NCBI GenBank assembly: GCA_917880885.1 | Contig: OU862927.1 | Location: 19,795,450-19,859,449, forward strand | Reading direction: 5' to 3' | Length of the DNA: 64,000 nucleotides | Source of the DNA: Limnephilus marmoratus | Taxonomy: Eukaryota > Arthropoda > Insecta > Trichoptera > Limnephilidae | Shown here: piece by piece, positions 41,613 through 51,470 of the stretch | Layout of the letters: each line of letters starts with the position of its first letter | How positions within the stretch are numbered: the stretch's first letter is position 1 | Notes under the pieces: generated by a model | The model's input: only the letters and a program-made list of their open reading frames with translations | The model's database searches: none | What the model was told of the DNA's origin: nothing | Position numbers and translations under genes: made by a program

Positions 41613-41785
41613 GTAAAGATTTATTTACGGTTTCACTCAAATTAATATCGTGCATAAAATTTCTCAAAAACTGACAACAATTATATCTTGAAGATCTAAA
41701 TAAAGCTCTTCATTTTTTTTTTAAATTGATCAAGCCTTAGCATAATATATTACAGGGTCGCCAAATAGCGGACTGCGGTCCGGAT

Positions 41786-42612
41786 CGCGTATTTACAATC
41801 CCTACCGCGTTTCAGTCGCTTTAAATTTTCAATATCAAAATTTAAATATTTAAAAATAAAATTATTAATTTCTAATATACACATTGGAAAGATTATTTTA
41901 TCTAGATTTTAGAACAATTTTTGTTTTTGCAATGTGATAAAAAATAACCAATATAGAGGTTTATTTAAAATGTAAATTGTCGTTACCGCGACTGAATCGG
42001 TATAGGTTTTGTAAATACGCGTCCGGATCGCGTATTTACAATCCCTACCGCGTTTCAGTCGCTTTAAATTTTCAATATCAAAATTTTTGAAATAAAATTA
42101 TTAATTTCTAATATACACATTGGAAAGATTATTTTATCTAGATTTTAGAACAATTTTTGTTTTTGCAATGTGATAAAAAATAACCAATATAGAGGTTTAT
42201 TTAAAATGTAAATTGTCGTTACCGCGACTGAATCGGTATAGGTTTTGTAAATACGCGTCCGGATCGCGTATTTACAATCCCTACCGCGTTTCAGTCGCTT
42301 TAAATTTTCAATATCAAAATTTTTGAAATAAAATTATTAATTTCTAATATACACATTGGAAAGATTATTTTATCTAGATTTTAGAACAATTTTTGTTTTT
42401 GCAAAGTGATAAAAAATTATCAATATAGAGGTGCATTTACAATATATGGGAATAATATTAAAATTTAAATATTTAGAATATAGAAATAAAATAATTAATT
42501 TCTAATATACACATCAGAAAGATTATTTGTGATAAAAAATAACCAATATAGAGGTATATTTAAAATGTAAATTGTTGTTACCGCGACTGAATCGGTATAG
42601 GTTTTGTAAATG
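41786..42612. repeat. Tandem array of a ~236-bp inverted-repeat unit
   Basis: Unit 1 41786-42021, unit 2 42029-42257, and a rearranged unit 3 42265-42612. Each unit starts CGCGTATTTACAA and ends with its complement TTGTAAATACGCG, with further inverted bases inside (CAGTCGC / GCGACTG). Units are separated by the 7-bp TCCGGAT, which comes from the hAT subterminal sequence. So a MITE-like unit inserted in the hAT and was then amplified in tandem. Confidence 0.9.
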
Positions 42613-42634
42613 CCGACCTATTTTATGCGGACCT

Positions 42635-43242
42635 TGTGTTAACAATACAAAATATTTTCATTAAGGATCTTAAATCGGAATTTGAGAACAGATTTTAAGA
42701 AAAGAATGTCGTCGACATCTTCAGTAACATGTACTCCCTGCATCCTGCTGATGAATGGAGTGATGAAGCTGCAAAATTCTTCGGGAGTAATAAAGCTGCT
42801 TTCCAAATGGAAATGATCGATTTCCAAGAAAATACAGTTTAAAACACTAAATACAGAAAGTTTCTGGACAAGAGTTTTGGATGAAAACTATTATTTATTT
42901 GAGTTTTGGATTAAAACTGTTAACTATTATTATATTTGGATAAATACCCATAATTTTAAAAAAATTGTCTTGAAACTTCTCACTTTGTTTGGGTCAACAT
43001 ATGTTTGTGAAGCAGCATTTTCCAAGATGAACTTCATCAAAAATATATTCCGGAGCAGACTTACCAATGAACATTTCCAAGATTTAATGGCAATAGCCTG
43101 CACAAACTTCGGAGGGATAGTCCAAGACATTTTTCTCATTAATATTGTAAAAAAACCCTTGGTACTTTGTTCTATTCGTAACATCTGTTTATTATTTAAT
43201 AAAATAGTTATTAATTCCTTTTATTTGTCCATATTTAAATAG
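42635..43242 (+). pseudogene. hAT transposase C-terminal remnant
   Basis: In shifting frames the plus strand reads IFIKDLKSEFENRF, WSDEAAKFFGSNKAAFQMEM and finally LLTLFGSTYVCEAAFSKMNF, IKNIFRSRLTNEHFQDLMAI. The last block is the hAT C-terminal dimerisation region ('LFGSTYvCEqtFS.Mk..Ks..RsrLTdehL') of the ZBED5/FAM200-like group. The zinc finger and catalytic core are absent, so the copy is inactive. Confidence 0.85.
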
Positions 43243-43366
43243 TACAGTTTATTATTTCAATTGTTAAGCCGGGGAGGGCGAGGGGTTAGGCATTCCGGAC
43301 CGCGACGGTCATGTTATTTTAAAAACGGACCCCTAATAAAAGTAATTGGTGACCCCTGATATATTA

Positions 43367-44696
43367 TTATTATTATTATTTATTTATTAATATATCAACG
43401 CCCTGATGGGCTTTTACATATAAGTTTATAATACAGAGAAAGTTGAACAATAAAAAAGATGAACTTGAAAAAGTAAACATCACATGAATGGAAGGTATAA
43501 AGATACATTTTAGTAAAAATAATGCATTACAATACAAGATAAAGTTTTTAAAGTTGCAGGTGGCATAAAATAGTATACATTGTGTATTTACAAAATTTAC
43601 ATAAAAACGATTCTAGACAACTCAAATCAGATGTCACAGTACTTACCTACATAAAAAAGAAAAGAAAACGGCAACAGGTTTTTATATTATAGATAAATAT
43701 AAAAATGCACAAATATATGCAATGTGCTGTGTGATTAAACTATACTACATAAAAATATCGTTCAAGTGTTTCTTAAATAATGTAGCTTTGTTAAAACAAA
43801 GTCGATACAAAATCAAAATAAATCTAGTGTATTTAACGAACAACCTAAAATATAATAAAAGCGTTGTGATAGAAATTAAATAAATTAGAGTCATCCATCG
43901 CTGATTTCAGCAAATGAAACCGTTGTAAGGGATTTATTTAAGGGTTCCAACAATGAAACCTGTTCTTGAGTGGAAGCTGAAAGAATTTCGTAGTCCCTTA
44001 TTTTTGGATTATTCGTCAATCTTGTTTCTTGGATTTTCCATTCGCTAGATTTGATCTTCTATTCAGTATCTTTAGATAGTATTTCAACTAGATTCAGAAA
44101 CTATTTAGAATATCTTCGGAATGAAACGCTCGGGAAAATTCTTATTTTGTGTCGTAAAATTGGATATAGAAATCTTGGGTAGGTATTTCTTGCTTTGATA
44201 TTGTGTTTGGGATTTCATCATCTCTGATTCTTCCAATTGTTACCTAATATACCAGTTCCTTTGAAACAAATCTATTACGAAACAAAATGAAATGTACCTT
44301 CCTTTTTATCAATTTTCAAGTAATTTTCTAAAGGGATTCCTTTGTATTCTGTTCAAAGACAAATATGTACGAAATTTGACCTTACTTCGGGCATACCTAG
44401 GTGATCTTGTCATTTACGTTAAGTGCAGTGAATCATTATTTTATGAAAAGAGTTCAAATACAGCAAATAGCCTTATTTGAGAAATGTGACAAATTTATAA
44501 CTGTTCACATTCCTCTTGTCAAAATATTATTTCTGTAAAGTTTAGAAAATTGGCGATTTTTAAAATTTTATTAAATAATTGTTTATTATTAGTAACCCCC
44601 TGTCTAAAATGCACAAAATGTCAAAACCCCACTAATCGTATAAAAGAGTAATAAATAAATGAAGTAATAAATAAATACGTTAAGTTCAGTCCTAAA
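43367..44696. other. No recognised gene
   Basis: An ATT/ATTT microsatellite (43364-43392) follows the hAT. The next 1.3 kb is AT-rich with no domain in the frame 44292-44480. Confidence 0.4.
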
Positions 44697-45156
44697 TCCT
44701 ACTAATATTATAAAGGCGAAAGTTTGTATGGATGTATGTTTGTTACTCTTTTACGCGAAAACTACTGAATGGATTTTAATGAAACTTTACAATAATATAG
44801 CTGATACATCAGAATAGGCTTTAGGGTTTAGCTTAGAGCTCTGGCATTATGAAATTTATATACAAAAAATGCAATAGGTGGCACGCGAGCTGTTTGAAAA
44901 ATGAATGTAACGGGTATGGAGGGGGGGTGAGGGGGGGATGGGATGTGGGGGCAGGGCGGAGGGGGGTGGGGGGAGGGGGGATTGGGGAGGGCGGAGGGTG
45001 GCGGGGGATGGTGAGGGGTGAGGGGGTGGGGGGGGAGAGGGGTGAGAGAGGGCGGGGAGAGGAGGAGGGGGGGATTGGAGTGAGAATAGGGAAGGTGGAG
45101 GAGGCGCTGTGGGTACCCCCTAATACTATGCGAGCGAAGCCGGGGGCAAAAGCTAG
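44697..45156 (+). mobile_element. Non-autonomous Helitron with G-rich centre
   Basis: Starts TCCTACTAATATTATAAAGG after a host A and ends 'gcgaagccgggggcaaaag' CTAG before a host T, the A|T insertion and CTRR end expected of Helitrons. The 5' section matches 20574-20837. No Rep or helicase frame. The centre (about 44911-45095) is an extreme G/A-rich tract. Confidence 0.85.
44911..45095 (+). repeat. G-rich polypurine tract
   Basis: About 185 bases of G-runs (3 to 8 G) separated by A, T or short mixed spacers. Plus strand could form G-quadruplexes. It accounts for the proline-rich minus frame 44833-45477. Confidence 0.9.
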
Positions 45157-45202
45157 TACACTATATTTTATAGCTACCCATGGAGCTACCAAGCTACTTA
45201 TG

Positions 45203-45650
45203 TAGTTTTTTTTTACATTATCTCCACACACGAGGCCCTGAGGAAAATAATTCCCCTCCGGGTTTTGTGTCATCTTTGGGGATGCTGTGTGGAGGTTATT
45301 TTTGGGAAAGGAAAGAGAATAAGTTCTGGAAAGGAAAAGAATATGAGGGGTGGGTCGGAATCTGGGGCTCAGTGTGTCCAGGAGTGACGGACGTATGAAT
45401 CTATTCCTCCCATCGTGGTACAAGGCAATGTTCCGAGAGAGTACGGCTGAAGAAATCAAAGTAACTACCTCAACCATTCTCTCCCTATCTGGCCTGCAAT
45501 GCAGCTGGTGGGCATACGCTTACGCCGCCAAGACCCGGGCTAACCTCACCCCATGAACCCGAGCACCCCTGCTAAGTCACCAAACGTAGCGAGCCACTCG
45601 GGGTGACCTATGATAGAGGTGTTGGTTATCCAATAAAATAGATATCTGAG
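45203..45650 (-). mobile_element. SINE-A, near full length with poly(A) tail
   Basis: On the minus strand it runs from 'ttggataaccaacacctct' through 'ggtcaccccgagtgg' and 'cttagcaggggtgctcgg' to 'ttattttcctcagggcctc' and a terminal 'ggagataatgtaaaaaaaa'. The last ~105 bases, including 'cctcagggcctc' and the poly(A) stretch, are shared with the LINE 3' ends at 1905-2335 and 48048-48617. Confidence 0.88.
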
Positions 45651-46165
45651 TAGTGTGATTTCTGATTTGCACCAGCCAATACGCAATTAATATTATGGAA
45701 TGATTTTTTTAAATATTGCTAAAAATATACAAAATCAGATTCAGGTTCTGTTAGAAAAATCACTTTATCGTTCAAATGTTGTAAAGATAATAAATAATAA
45801 TCAAAGAATAGAGAAAGCGATACCTTTTTAACCCCTCAATCTTAGGACATATTTTTTCATAAAAAGGTCAAAATATTTTCGCTTTGCAATAAAATCCAAA
45901 ATCACGGAATATTTCTGAACGTATCCGAAAACTAAAAACTCTTTTTAAAAGGTGATAAAAAACGCTTTCAAATTTATTAATTCTAAATAAACATACCTAA
46001 TATAATTTTTGAGACACAAAATTTTTAATTATTATTTTTAATTGATAAACTAATGTTTACGACAAGATTTTTATGCGTAGCACAAAGGTTAACAATTATT
46101 ATTAGTAATAATTATTAGCCTAAAACACTCATGTAGATTGAAAAAATCTCCCGAGAAAAGATACA
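45651..46165. other. No recognised feature
   Basis: AT-rich spacer. Confidence 0.4.
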
Positions 46166-46238
46166 TGCCGCCGACGGGACTCGAACCAGCGTCCTTCTGA
46201 TTTCCGGTCAACTACTCTGTCCACTGAGCTACGTCGGC
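46166..46238 (-). tRNA. tRNA-like gene, probably degenerate
   Basis: A 73-nt cloverleaf can be drawn on the minus strand: acceptor GCCGACG/CGGCGGC (one mismatch), D arm GCTC/GAGT, anticodon arm GTTGA-CCGGAAA-TCAGA (one mismatch), T arm GCTGG-TTCGAGT-CCCGT (one mismatch). Loop position 33 is C instead of T, and the triplet GGA would be Ser although the molecule lacks the long variable arm of Ser tRNAs. A box TAGCTCAGTGGA and B box GGTTCGAGTCC are good and a run of six T follows. More likely a tRNA pseudogene or SINE head than a working tRNA. Confidence 0.45.
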
Positions 46239-46770
46239 TTATCTCCTCGCCGCCAAATAATTCAATGTATACTAGTGTTTCATTCAACAATTACTGTCAC
46301 AGTTTTAAAAACTGGTCACCTTATTTTTTTAACTAAAATTACTAATAACAAAAAAAATGAATACACACATATTTTAAAACCAATGCTATATTATAAATGT
46401 TAATGTCATTTTATTTTTTGTTGTATCGTGTGAAAATAATTTTTTTAAATCCGAAAGTGTTTTTTTTTTCAAATTGCGGTCATCAATTTGTATGTTTTAA
46501 TTATTGGTTAACTTTTGGATTTTAATCATTAACGAGTTTCATTTGCGACAAACCTAGAATGTTTCGTTTAATTGTCTTACAAAGTTTATTCTGCTATCAA
46601 TTCTAAACTTAACGACCATTTATCTCTCAAACTTCGCGTGTTTACTATTGACAGTTTGGAACATTTTACTGTTTGACATTAAACATGCACATAACTGATA
46701 AAGTTTAACATTATATATGTAGGTACATTCATGGAAATAACGGATGGCGCTAAAGACCGATGTAAAAAGT
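46239..46770. other. No recognised feature
   Basis: AT-rich spacer. Confidence 0.4.
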
Positions 46771-46775
46771 TAACT

Positions 46776-47110
46776 TAAGCCATTCTGGCATATATAAACT
46801 TAAATGTAATGACTGTTCGGCCTTTTACATCGGTAAAACGGCTAGAAACATTCAAACAAGAGTGGTCGAACACTTGAGATGGTCTAAAGCTAAACAGTGT
46901 AGGTTTTTCAGAATTCGCCTCCCACCTAATAGATAAAAATCACTCATTTAATAAAGCTTCCGGGATAGATGTATTGCAAAGAAATGGGATAGGTCTACGC
47001 CTTAATAATCTTGAAGCCCTTGAAATAAAAAAGTCATTAAAAATAAATAAAACCAATTTACTTAATAAACAATTAGATTTGTCTAACACCCCGATTTTTT
47101 AAATATTTCC
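46776..47110 (+). pseudogene. PLE GIY-YIG endonuclease, frameshifted
   Basis: The plus strand reads IYKLKCNDCSAFYIGKTARN then IQTRVVEHLRWSKAKQC. After a frameshift at about 46910 come EFASHLIDKNHSFN-type residues and LNNLEALEIKKSLKINKTNL with a stop. The signature matches the 14.2-kb group. The fragment ends in a 3' region with the ribozyme-like motif at 47253-47294, the natural PLE order. Confidence 0.8.
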
Positions 47111-47252
47111 ATTACCCCCGCCCACGTTCACCCCTCCCTCTTAGGCACCTCCCCCATCGCCCCCACCTAAGTTGATATTCTGTCTCCCTCTTCTAATTTT
47201 ACTTATAAATACCATGTTTTTCTGTATTATGTTCAATATATTTTTATTCACC

Positions 47253-47294
47253 CCTAAGGAAGGTTCAGTACGAACCGAAACCGGTCGGATTAAA
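47253..47294 (+). ncRNA. Hammerhead-like motif, core mutated
   Basis: CTAAGGA in place of CTGAAGA, extra A, perfect helix II GGTTC-AGTAC-GAACC, GAAAC, palindrome ACCGGT then C and GG. The invariant G of the first box is replaced by A, so it should not cleave. Confidence 0.5.
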
Positions 47295-47310
47295 AAATAA
47301 TAAAGTGGAA

Positions 47311-47613
47311 TTGAAACAAAGTTATTTAATTGTGTTTATTATAATAATATTTAAGATCAATCGGTTTTTTTACCAACAAAATTAATTAAATTGTTAAAAA
47401 TCAACAAATGACACTCCCCCTGTATTGTAATTCCACTGTTGTGAACTCTTGATTGTAGTTAATTTAAGAGTAACCTACTCGACGAAAATATTTCAATGTC
47501 ACCATTCACAATCGCCATCAAACTCGCCATTTCCTCGCTTACATAGTTTAACAAACAAATATATAAATATTTTGATAGAAAGCAGTCACTTTATGGTTTG
47601 ACATATTGAATGA
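47311..47613. other. No recognised feature
   Basis: AT-rich spacer. Confidence 0.4.
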
Positions 47614-47662
47614 AAAAATACCGACCGGTTTCGCTTTACTCAAGCATCTTCAGGGTATAAAA
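47614..47662 (-). ncRNA. Hammerhead ribozyme motif, core intact (inverted partner)
   Basis: On the minus strand: TTTTATACC, CTGAAGA, extra T, helix II GCTT-GAGTA-AAGC, GAAACCGGTC, GGTAT. Helix I is ATACC with GGTAT. The palindrome ACCGGT followed by C forms the dimer helix III and cleavage site. All core bases are present. Confidence 0.68.
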
Positions 47663-47868
47663 TTAAACTGATCAAAAATACACCTAGTGTGAGCTTATAT
47701 AGATAAAGAAAGAGACAAAACATAATACTAAGGAACAGTGAAAGAGACGGGTGATATTCGATGAATTTGTCTCTTTCTTTATCTATATAAACTCACGCTA
47801 TGTGTATTTTTGATCAGTTTAATTTTATACCCTGAAGATGCTTGACTAAAGCGAAACCGGTCGGTATT
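47617..47868. repeat. Inverted repeat with ribozyme motifs at both ends
   Basis: Arms of about 115 bp ('gataaagaaagagacaaa' near the centre, 'aagcatcttcagggtata' outside) are reverse complements around a ~25-base spacer. A hammerhead motif lies at each outer end. Confidence 0.9.
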
Positions 47869-47873
47869 ATAAA
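47823..47873 (+). ncRNA. Hammerhead ribozyme motif, core intact
   Basis: Helix I ATACC with GGTAT (extendable past one bulged T), CTGAAGA, extra T, helix II GCTT-GACTA-AAGC, GAAA, palindrome ACCGGT (47856-47861) and C at the cleavage position (47862). Every invariant core nucleotide is present. Confidence 0.7.
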
Positions 47874-47935
47874 AATTCAATAAATCGTGGTTAAAAAACA
47901 AAGTTATCGTTCTATTTCATCAAATATATAAATGA

Positions 47936-48047
47936 CTAGCTGACCCGGCGATCGTTGTTCTGCCATATAAATAATTTCTATGTGTGGGTGAAAGTTCGAT
48001 GAGGCGGGCGTAGCGCCATATGTCATTCAACAACATAATTATTTTTT
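47936..48047 (-). mobile_element. Helitron 3' end (second type)
   Basis: Minus-strand end '...ccgggtcag' CTAG, preceded by 'ggcagaacaacg'. The same segment, including 'gggcgtagcgccat' and 'gtcattcaacaacata', is at the 3' end of the Helitron at 48633-49557. It is cut off by the LINE fragment. Confidence 0.65.
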
Positions 48048-48617
48048 TTACACTAACTCCACACAGGAGGCCCTGAGGAAAATAATTTCCCTCGGGGCCT
48101 ATGTCATCTAGAATGCTGTATGGAGGGTTTTTTTGAGGAGAGGAAGGAATGAACACTGGTCTTGAAGAGACCCATGTTGTAGGAAGGAGGAAACAGCCGG
48201 CAAATCATTCCACAGCCGAGCTGTTGAACAAACGACCCGTTCTTAGTGACAAATGCCAACCGTGTACAAATGTTGGGCACGCGTTTGGCGTGTTTCCTGA
48301 CTATGCACCGGTGCTGAAGGGATCAATGACGCTAGTTCCTAAGAGCATCTTCCATTGTAATACCGGTAGAGGATAGCATTCCCACCCGACGCCTGTGCTC
48401 TAAATATTGCAATCCGTCTGTTAAGATGGGAGAATTTATCAAATGAACCGACCGTTTCAGCACATAGTCGAGGGTATTTTTCAGGTATTTTGAAGCTCCA
48501 GACCAGAGGTGGCTGCCAAATTTAACCGTGGGGCGCACTTGTGATTTGTACAGGGTTAGCAGCTGTGTACTATCAAAGTATCTGCGGGCCCTGTACAGTA
48601 AGCCCAGTTTACTTGGC
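48048..48617 (-). pseudogene. LINE ORF2 C-terminus sharing its 3' end with SINE-A
   Basis: The minus strand reads KLGLLYRARRYFDSTQLLTL, then the frame 48538-48332 with FGSHLWSGASKYLKNTLDYV and LTDGLQYLEHRRRVGML. Further on it aligns with the LINE at 1905-2335 (AQHLYTV-like residues and the C-terminus, with a deletion). This is the post-RT region of a Jockey/CR1-type LINE ('SHLWSGA', 'LEHRRRVG'). The last 105 bases match SINE-A tails. It is 5' truncated, with a 12-bp inverted duplication at the truncated end. Confidence 0.8.
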
Positions 48618-48629
48618 TAAACTGGGCTT
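48599..48629. repeat. 12-bp perfect inverted duplication
   Basis: AAGCCCAGTTTA, six bases, TAAACTGGGCTT, at the 5' junction of the truncated LINE. Confidence 0.85.
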
Positions 48630-48632
48630 AAA

Positions 48633-49557
48633 CTAGCTACCCGGCTAACGTTGTTCTGCCACATAAATAATTTCTATGTGTAGATGAAAGTTCGATGTGG
48701 CGGGCGTAGCGCCATCTGTCATTCAACAACATAAATAATTTCGTTTTGTTTGAAATATGTAATAATATATACGAATAATACCGGATATTTTAATCCTATA
48801 TCTAGATATAGGATTAAAATATCCAGTATTATTCATATATTATATTATTACATATTTGTGATAATGTCTCGGTCATACAACGATCTTGTTAAAATACACA
48901 GTTCCATAGATATTTTTGCAAATAATATAACATATTTCAAAAAATATCTCCACAATTTGTGCACTTAAAAAAAAAAAATTGTTATATTACTTTTTCAGTA
49001 AATACTTTATAAATATTGTATACTTATTATTATGTATTTCAATTTTGTATTTAAGTTTTCAAGTTATGTATAAATAATACTTGCATTGTTTTTCAAGAGT
49101 TTGCTTCTGTGAAAATGCATATGTGATTAATGCAGACACATTATCTAGGGATACTTATATTTGTATTTTAATTTATTATATACTACCCACAAAAATGTTA
49201 TATAAATATCCTGTTTGTGTCTGAAATAAATAAATAAATAAATGAACGACGGTTAAATTTGTTCATATAAAAAAAATTAAATCGCGATTAAAAAATGGGA
49301 GGGAGGGAACAGGAGGGTGAAAATTTGAGGTTATGGATATTTTTTCGTGTCAAAAAAATAAATTTTAAAGAAAAATTTGTCAAAAAAAATTGATTTTTTT
49401 TCTGGATAGGGACACCCTAATCACCTAGCGGTATGAAATGATGCGGTTAAAACCTATTCTCATACCTACCAAATATACATAAAAAAATCATAAAAATCGG
49501 TCCAGCCGTTCCGGACGAGTGCGATCACAAACACTGTGACACGAGATTTATTTTTAT
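48633..49557 (-). mobile_element. Helitron (second type) with LINE-tail insertion
   Basis: Minus strand: 5' part 'aaatctcgtgtcacagtg', 'accgctaggtgattagggtg', 3' part 'agatggcgctacgcccgcc', ending CTAG. It aligns with 54959-55351. About 480 bp at 48752-49237 are absent from that copy and end in an 'aaataaataaataaataaat' tail, so they are a retroposed insert. Confidence 0.7.
48752..48862. repeat. AT-rich palindrome
   Basis: 'gtaataatata...' to '...atattattac', with an almost perfect inner palindrome 'ggatattttaatcctatatc' and its complement, centred on 'tctaga' at about 48804. Arms of about 50 bp. Confidence 0.85.
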
Positions 49558-51076
49558 GACAATTATTTATTTCTGATAATTGCAGTTTATTGTTGTTATT
49601 ATTTTATTTTCTTCTAATTTATCCAATTGCAATGTAATGTAAGAAAAGTTTTTATTAACCTATTTTTTATTACTAACACTAACCCTTGTGTGAAAAATGT
49701 AAACATTGTTAACCAAAATGGGCGTAAAAAAGAGTAAAATAAATATTAATTATCTCCATATTAGTCCCAGAAAGAGGTCGTACATATCGTCACGGTTCTA
49801 GTGTACTCTACATAGACATCCAAATGGATAGACGAGAAGATACAGATGAGGGGTAAAACCAAACTATGAAGGGCGAAGAGGGGAAAGATGGCTGTGATTC
49901 GTTAAAAAATCAATTTGACAGTATATAGGCATCTCGCATTATAATATCCCCATTTAGTTCTTAAAAGCAAAATCGGCTTTTGAATAAATAGACCTTTTTA
50001 CATAGGAGCGCGAATTGCCCGCCACGTTATTAACATATTTGCGTAGTAAACTTCGCCCTTTTTCACAGAGGAATATTTTGTTGCTTTATTTAGTTAAGAC
50101 ACTTTTACAAATGTTTCATAATTTACTTACCTCTGTAACCAGCGACGAGCTCACTTTAGAAACGCCCACATTCGCTATATACACATATACTAGGGTATAA
50201 TGTATAGCACAAGCTCTCATATTTGTTCGTAAAATGTACGATGCGAAATCCCTGCTGGTCAGGACAAGAATGACGACGTCACATTTTTTAGATTCAAGCG
50301 GGGCTCTCGTAAGCCGAGCTGGCTCAATGGAACCGTTTTGGGGAAGGGGAAATAATACGCTTTTATCACTTAGGGCAGGTCGAGATATATTCATATGTCC
50401 ATGGTATTCTATCTTTTTTTTTCATATAAGACATGTGAGAAGAAAGAGGACGATCTTCAATGATCCACTTAGGACCTCTAACTAGGACTAGGTACAATGC
50501 TTTACCTAATTGAGCTTTATTTCAGAATTTACCACTTCCTATAAAAAAAATGGACATCAGCGCAGAATGCAGAAGTACTTTATTTTCATTTCATATTTTT
50601 CTTTCAAAGCAGCGACGAGTATTCGTGCATTCGAGTATTTCTGTAGATACACACACTAAAACTTGCAGAATGTTTAGAACACAGCATTGAAAGGAACTTC
50701 ATTGACTCGTATATGAAAAGAGCAAGAATTCTATATGTCCTTTTTCACCGTCAATATCTAGGTCCCAGCAACTGTATTGAGACGTGATGCAAGACTTCGT
50801 CTTTTTCATATTGTACTAACTACCCTTAATAGGTTACTGTAACCAATTCGAAATGTTGAATTAAAAATACCTGGCATACACATGAAGTTAAAAAAACACT
50901 CAGAGAAACGTACGAGAGAAAAAAGATGATTATCAGAAAATAAGCTGGGTTTAATGTTGTATTGGCATGAAAACCAGTATCTCAAATAATAAAGACATAA
51001 ATAATGGTATTCAAACAGGTTGTTCATTTTTGTCAAGTTCTTAAATAATTATGCATTTTTATTACATTTAATTTGA
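49558..51076. other. No recognised gene
   Basis: Contains a 92-residue minus frame (50394-50116) that ends next to a donor-like 'cagaggtaagt' on the minus strand near 50130, but no domain is recognised. The rest is AT-rich. Confidence 0.35.
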
Positions 51077-51470
51077 GAGGCGGGTATGGGTGTCACTGCC
51101 CCGGAAACCATCTGTTGGATAACCAACATACCTGCTGTAGGTCACCCCAAGTGGTTCACTATGTTTGGTGATTTGGCAGGGGTCCCCGAGTTCATGGGGT
51201 GATGTTTGTTTAAGACTTGGCGGCGAATGCGTTTGCCCATCTACTGCGTGGCGGGCCGAATCGGGAGAGACTGGTCGAGGGACCTGGACCTCTCCAGCGT
51301 GACTTTCTAGACCCACCGCCTTGCAACACAGTGGAAGGGATGAAATCATACCTTTTTCCATCACAGAACTTCATTTTCTTAAGAAAACCCCTCCGCACAG
51401 CATCTCCAAAGATGGCATAGACCCTGAGGATTTTTTCCTCGGGGCCTCAGTTGTGTAGAAAAATTTATAT
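51077..51470 (+). mobile_element. SINE-A with intact 5' head
   Basis: 'ggcgggtatgggtgtcactg' head, 'aggtcaccccaagtgg', 'ctactgcgtggcgggcc', 'acctctccagcgtg', then the 3' 'ccctgaggattttttcctcg'. It has an internal deletion of about 60 bp after 51350. Confidence 0.85.

Larger units (their letters stand above)
41753..43358 (+). mobile_element. hAT element with perfect 8-bp duplication
   Basis: Flanked by ATATATTA on both sides (41745-41752 and 43359-43366). Tips CAGGGTCGCCAAATAGCGGA and (inward from the right) CAGGGGTCACCAATTACTTT are inverted repeats of hAT type. The 1606-bp element contains a tandem array at 41786-42612 close to its left end, then a short decayed transposase. Confidence 0.92.

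Noticed and set aside
41223..41667. Overlapping frames on both strands over 41.2-41.7 kb
   Set aside because: Again SINE-A; no frame is conserved between its copies.
44833..45477. 214-residue proline-rich frame on minus
   Set aside because: It runs through a SINE-A tail and the G-rich Helitron tract; composition alone explains it.
50116..50394. 92-residue minus frame with a donor-like site
   Set aside because: No acceptor, domain or conservation evidence could be seen; kept only as unassigned sequence.
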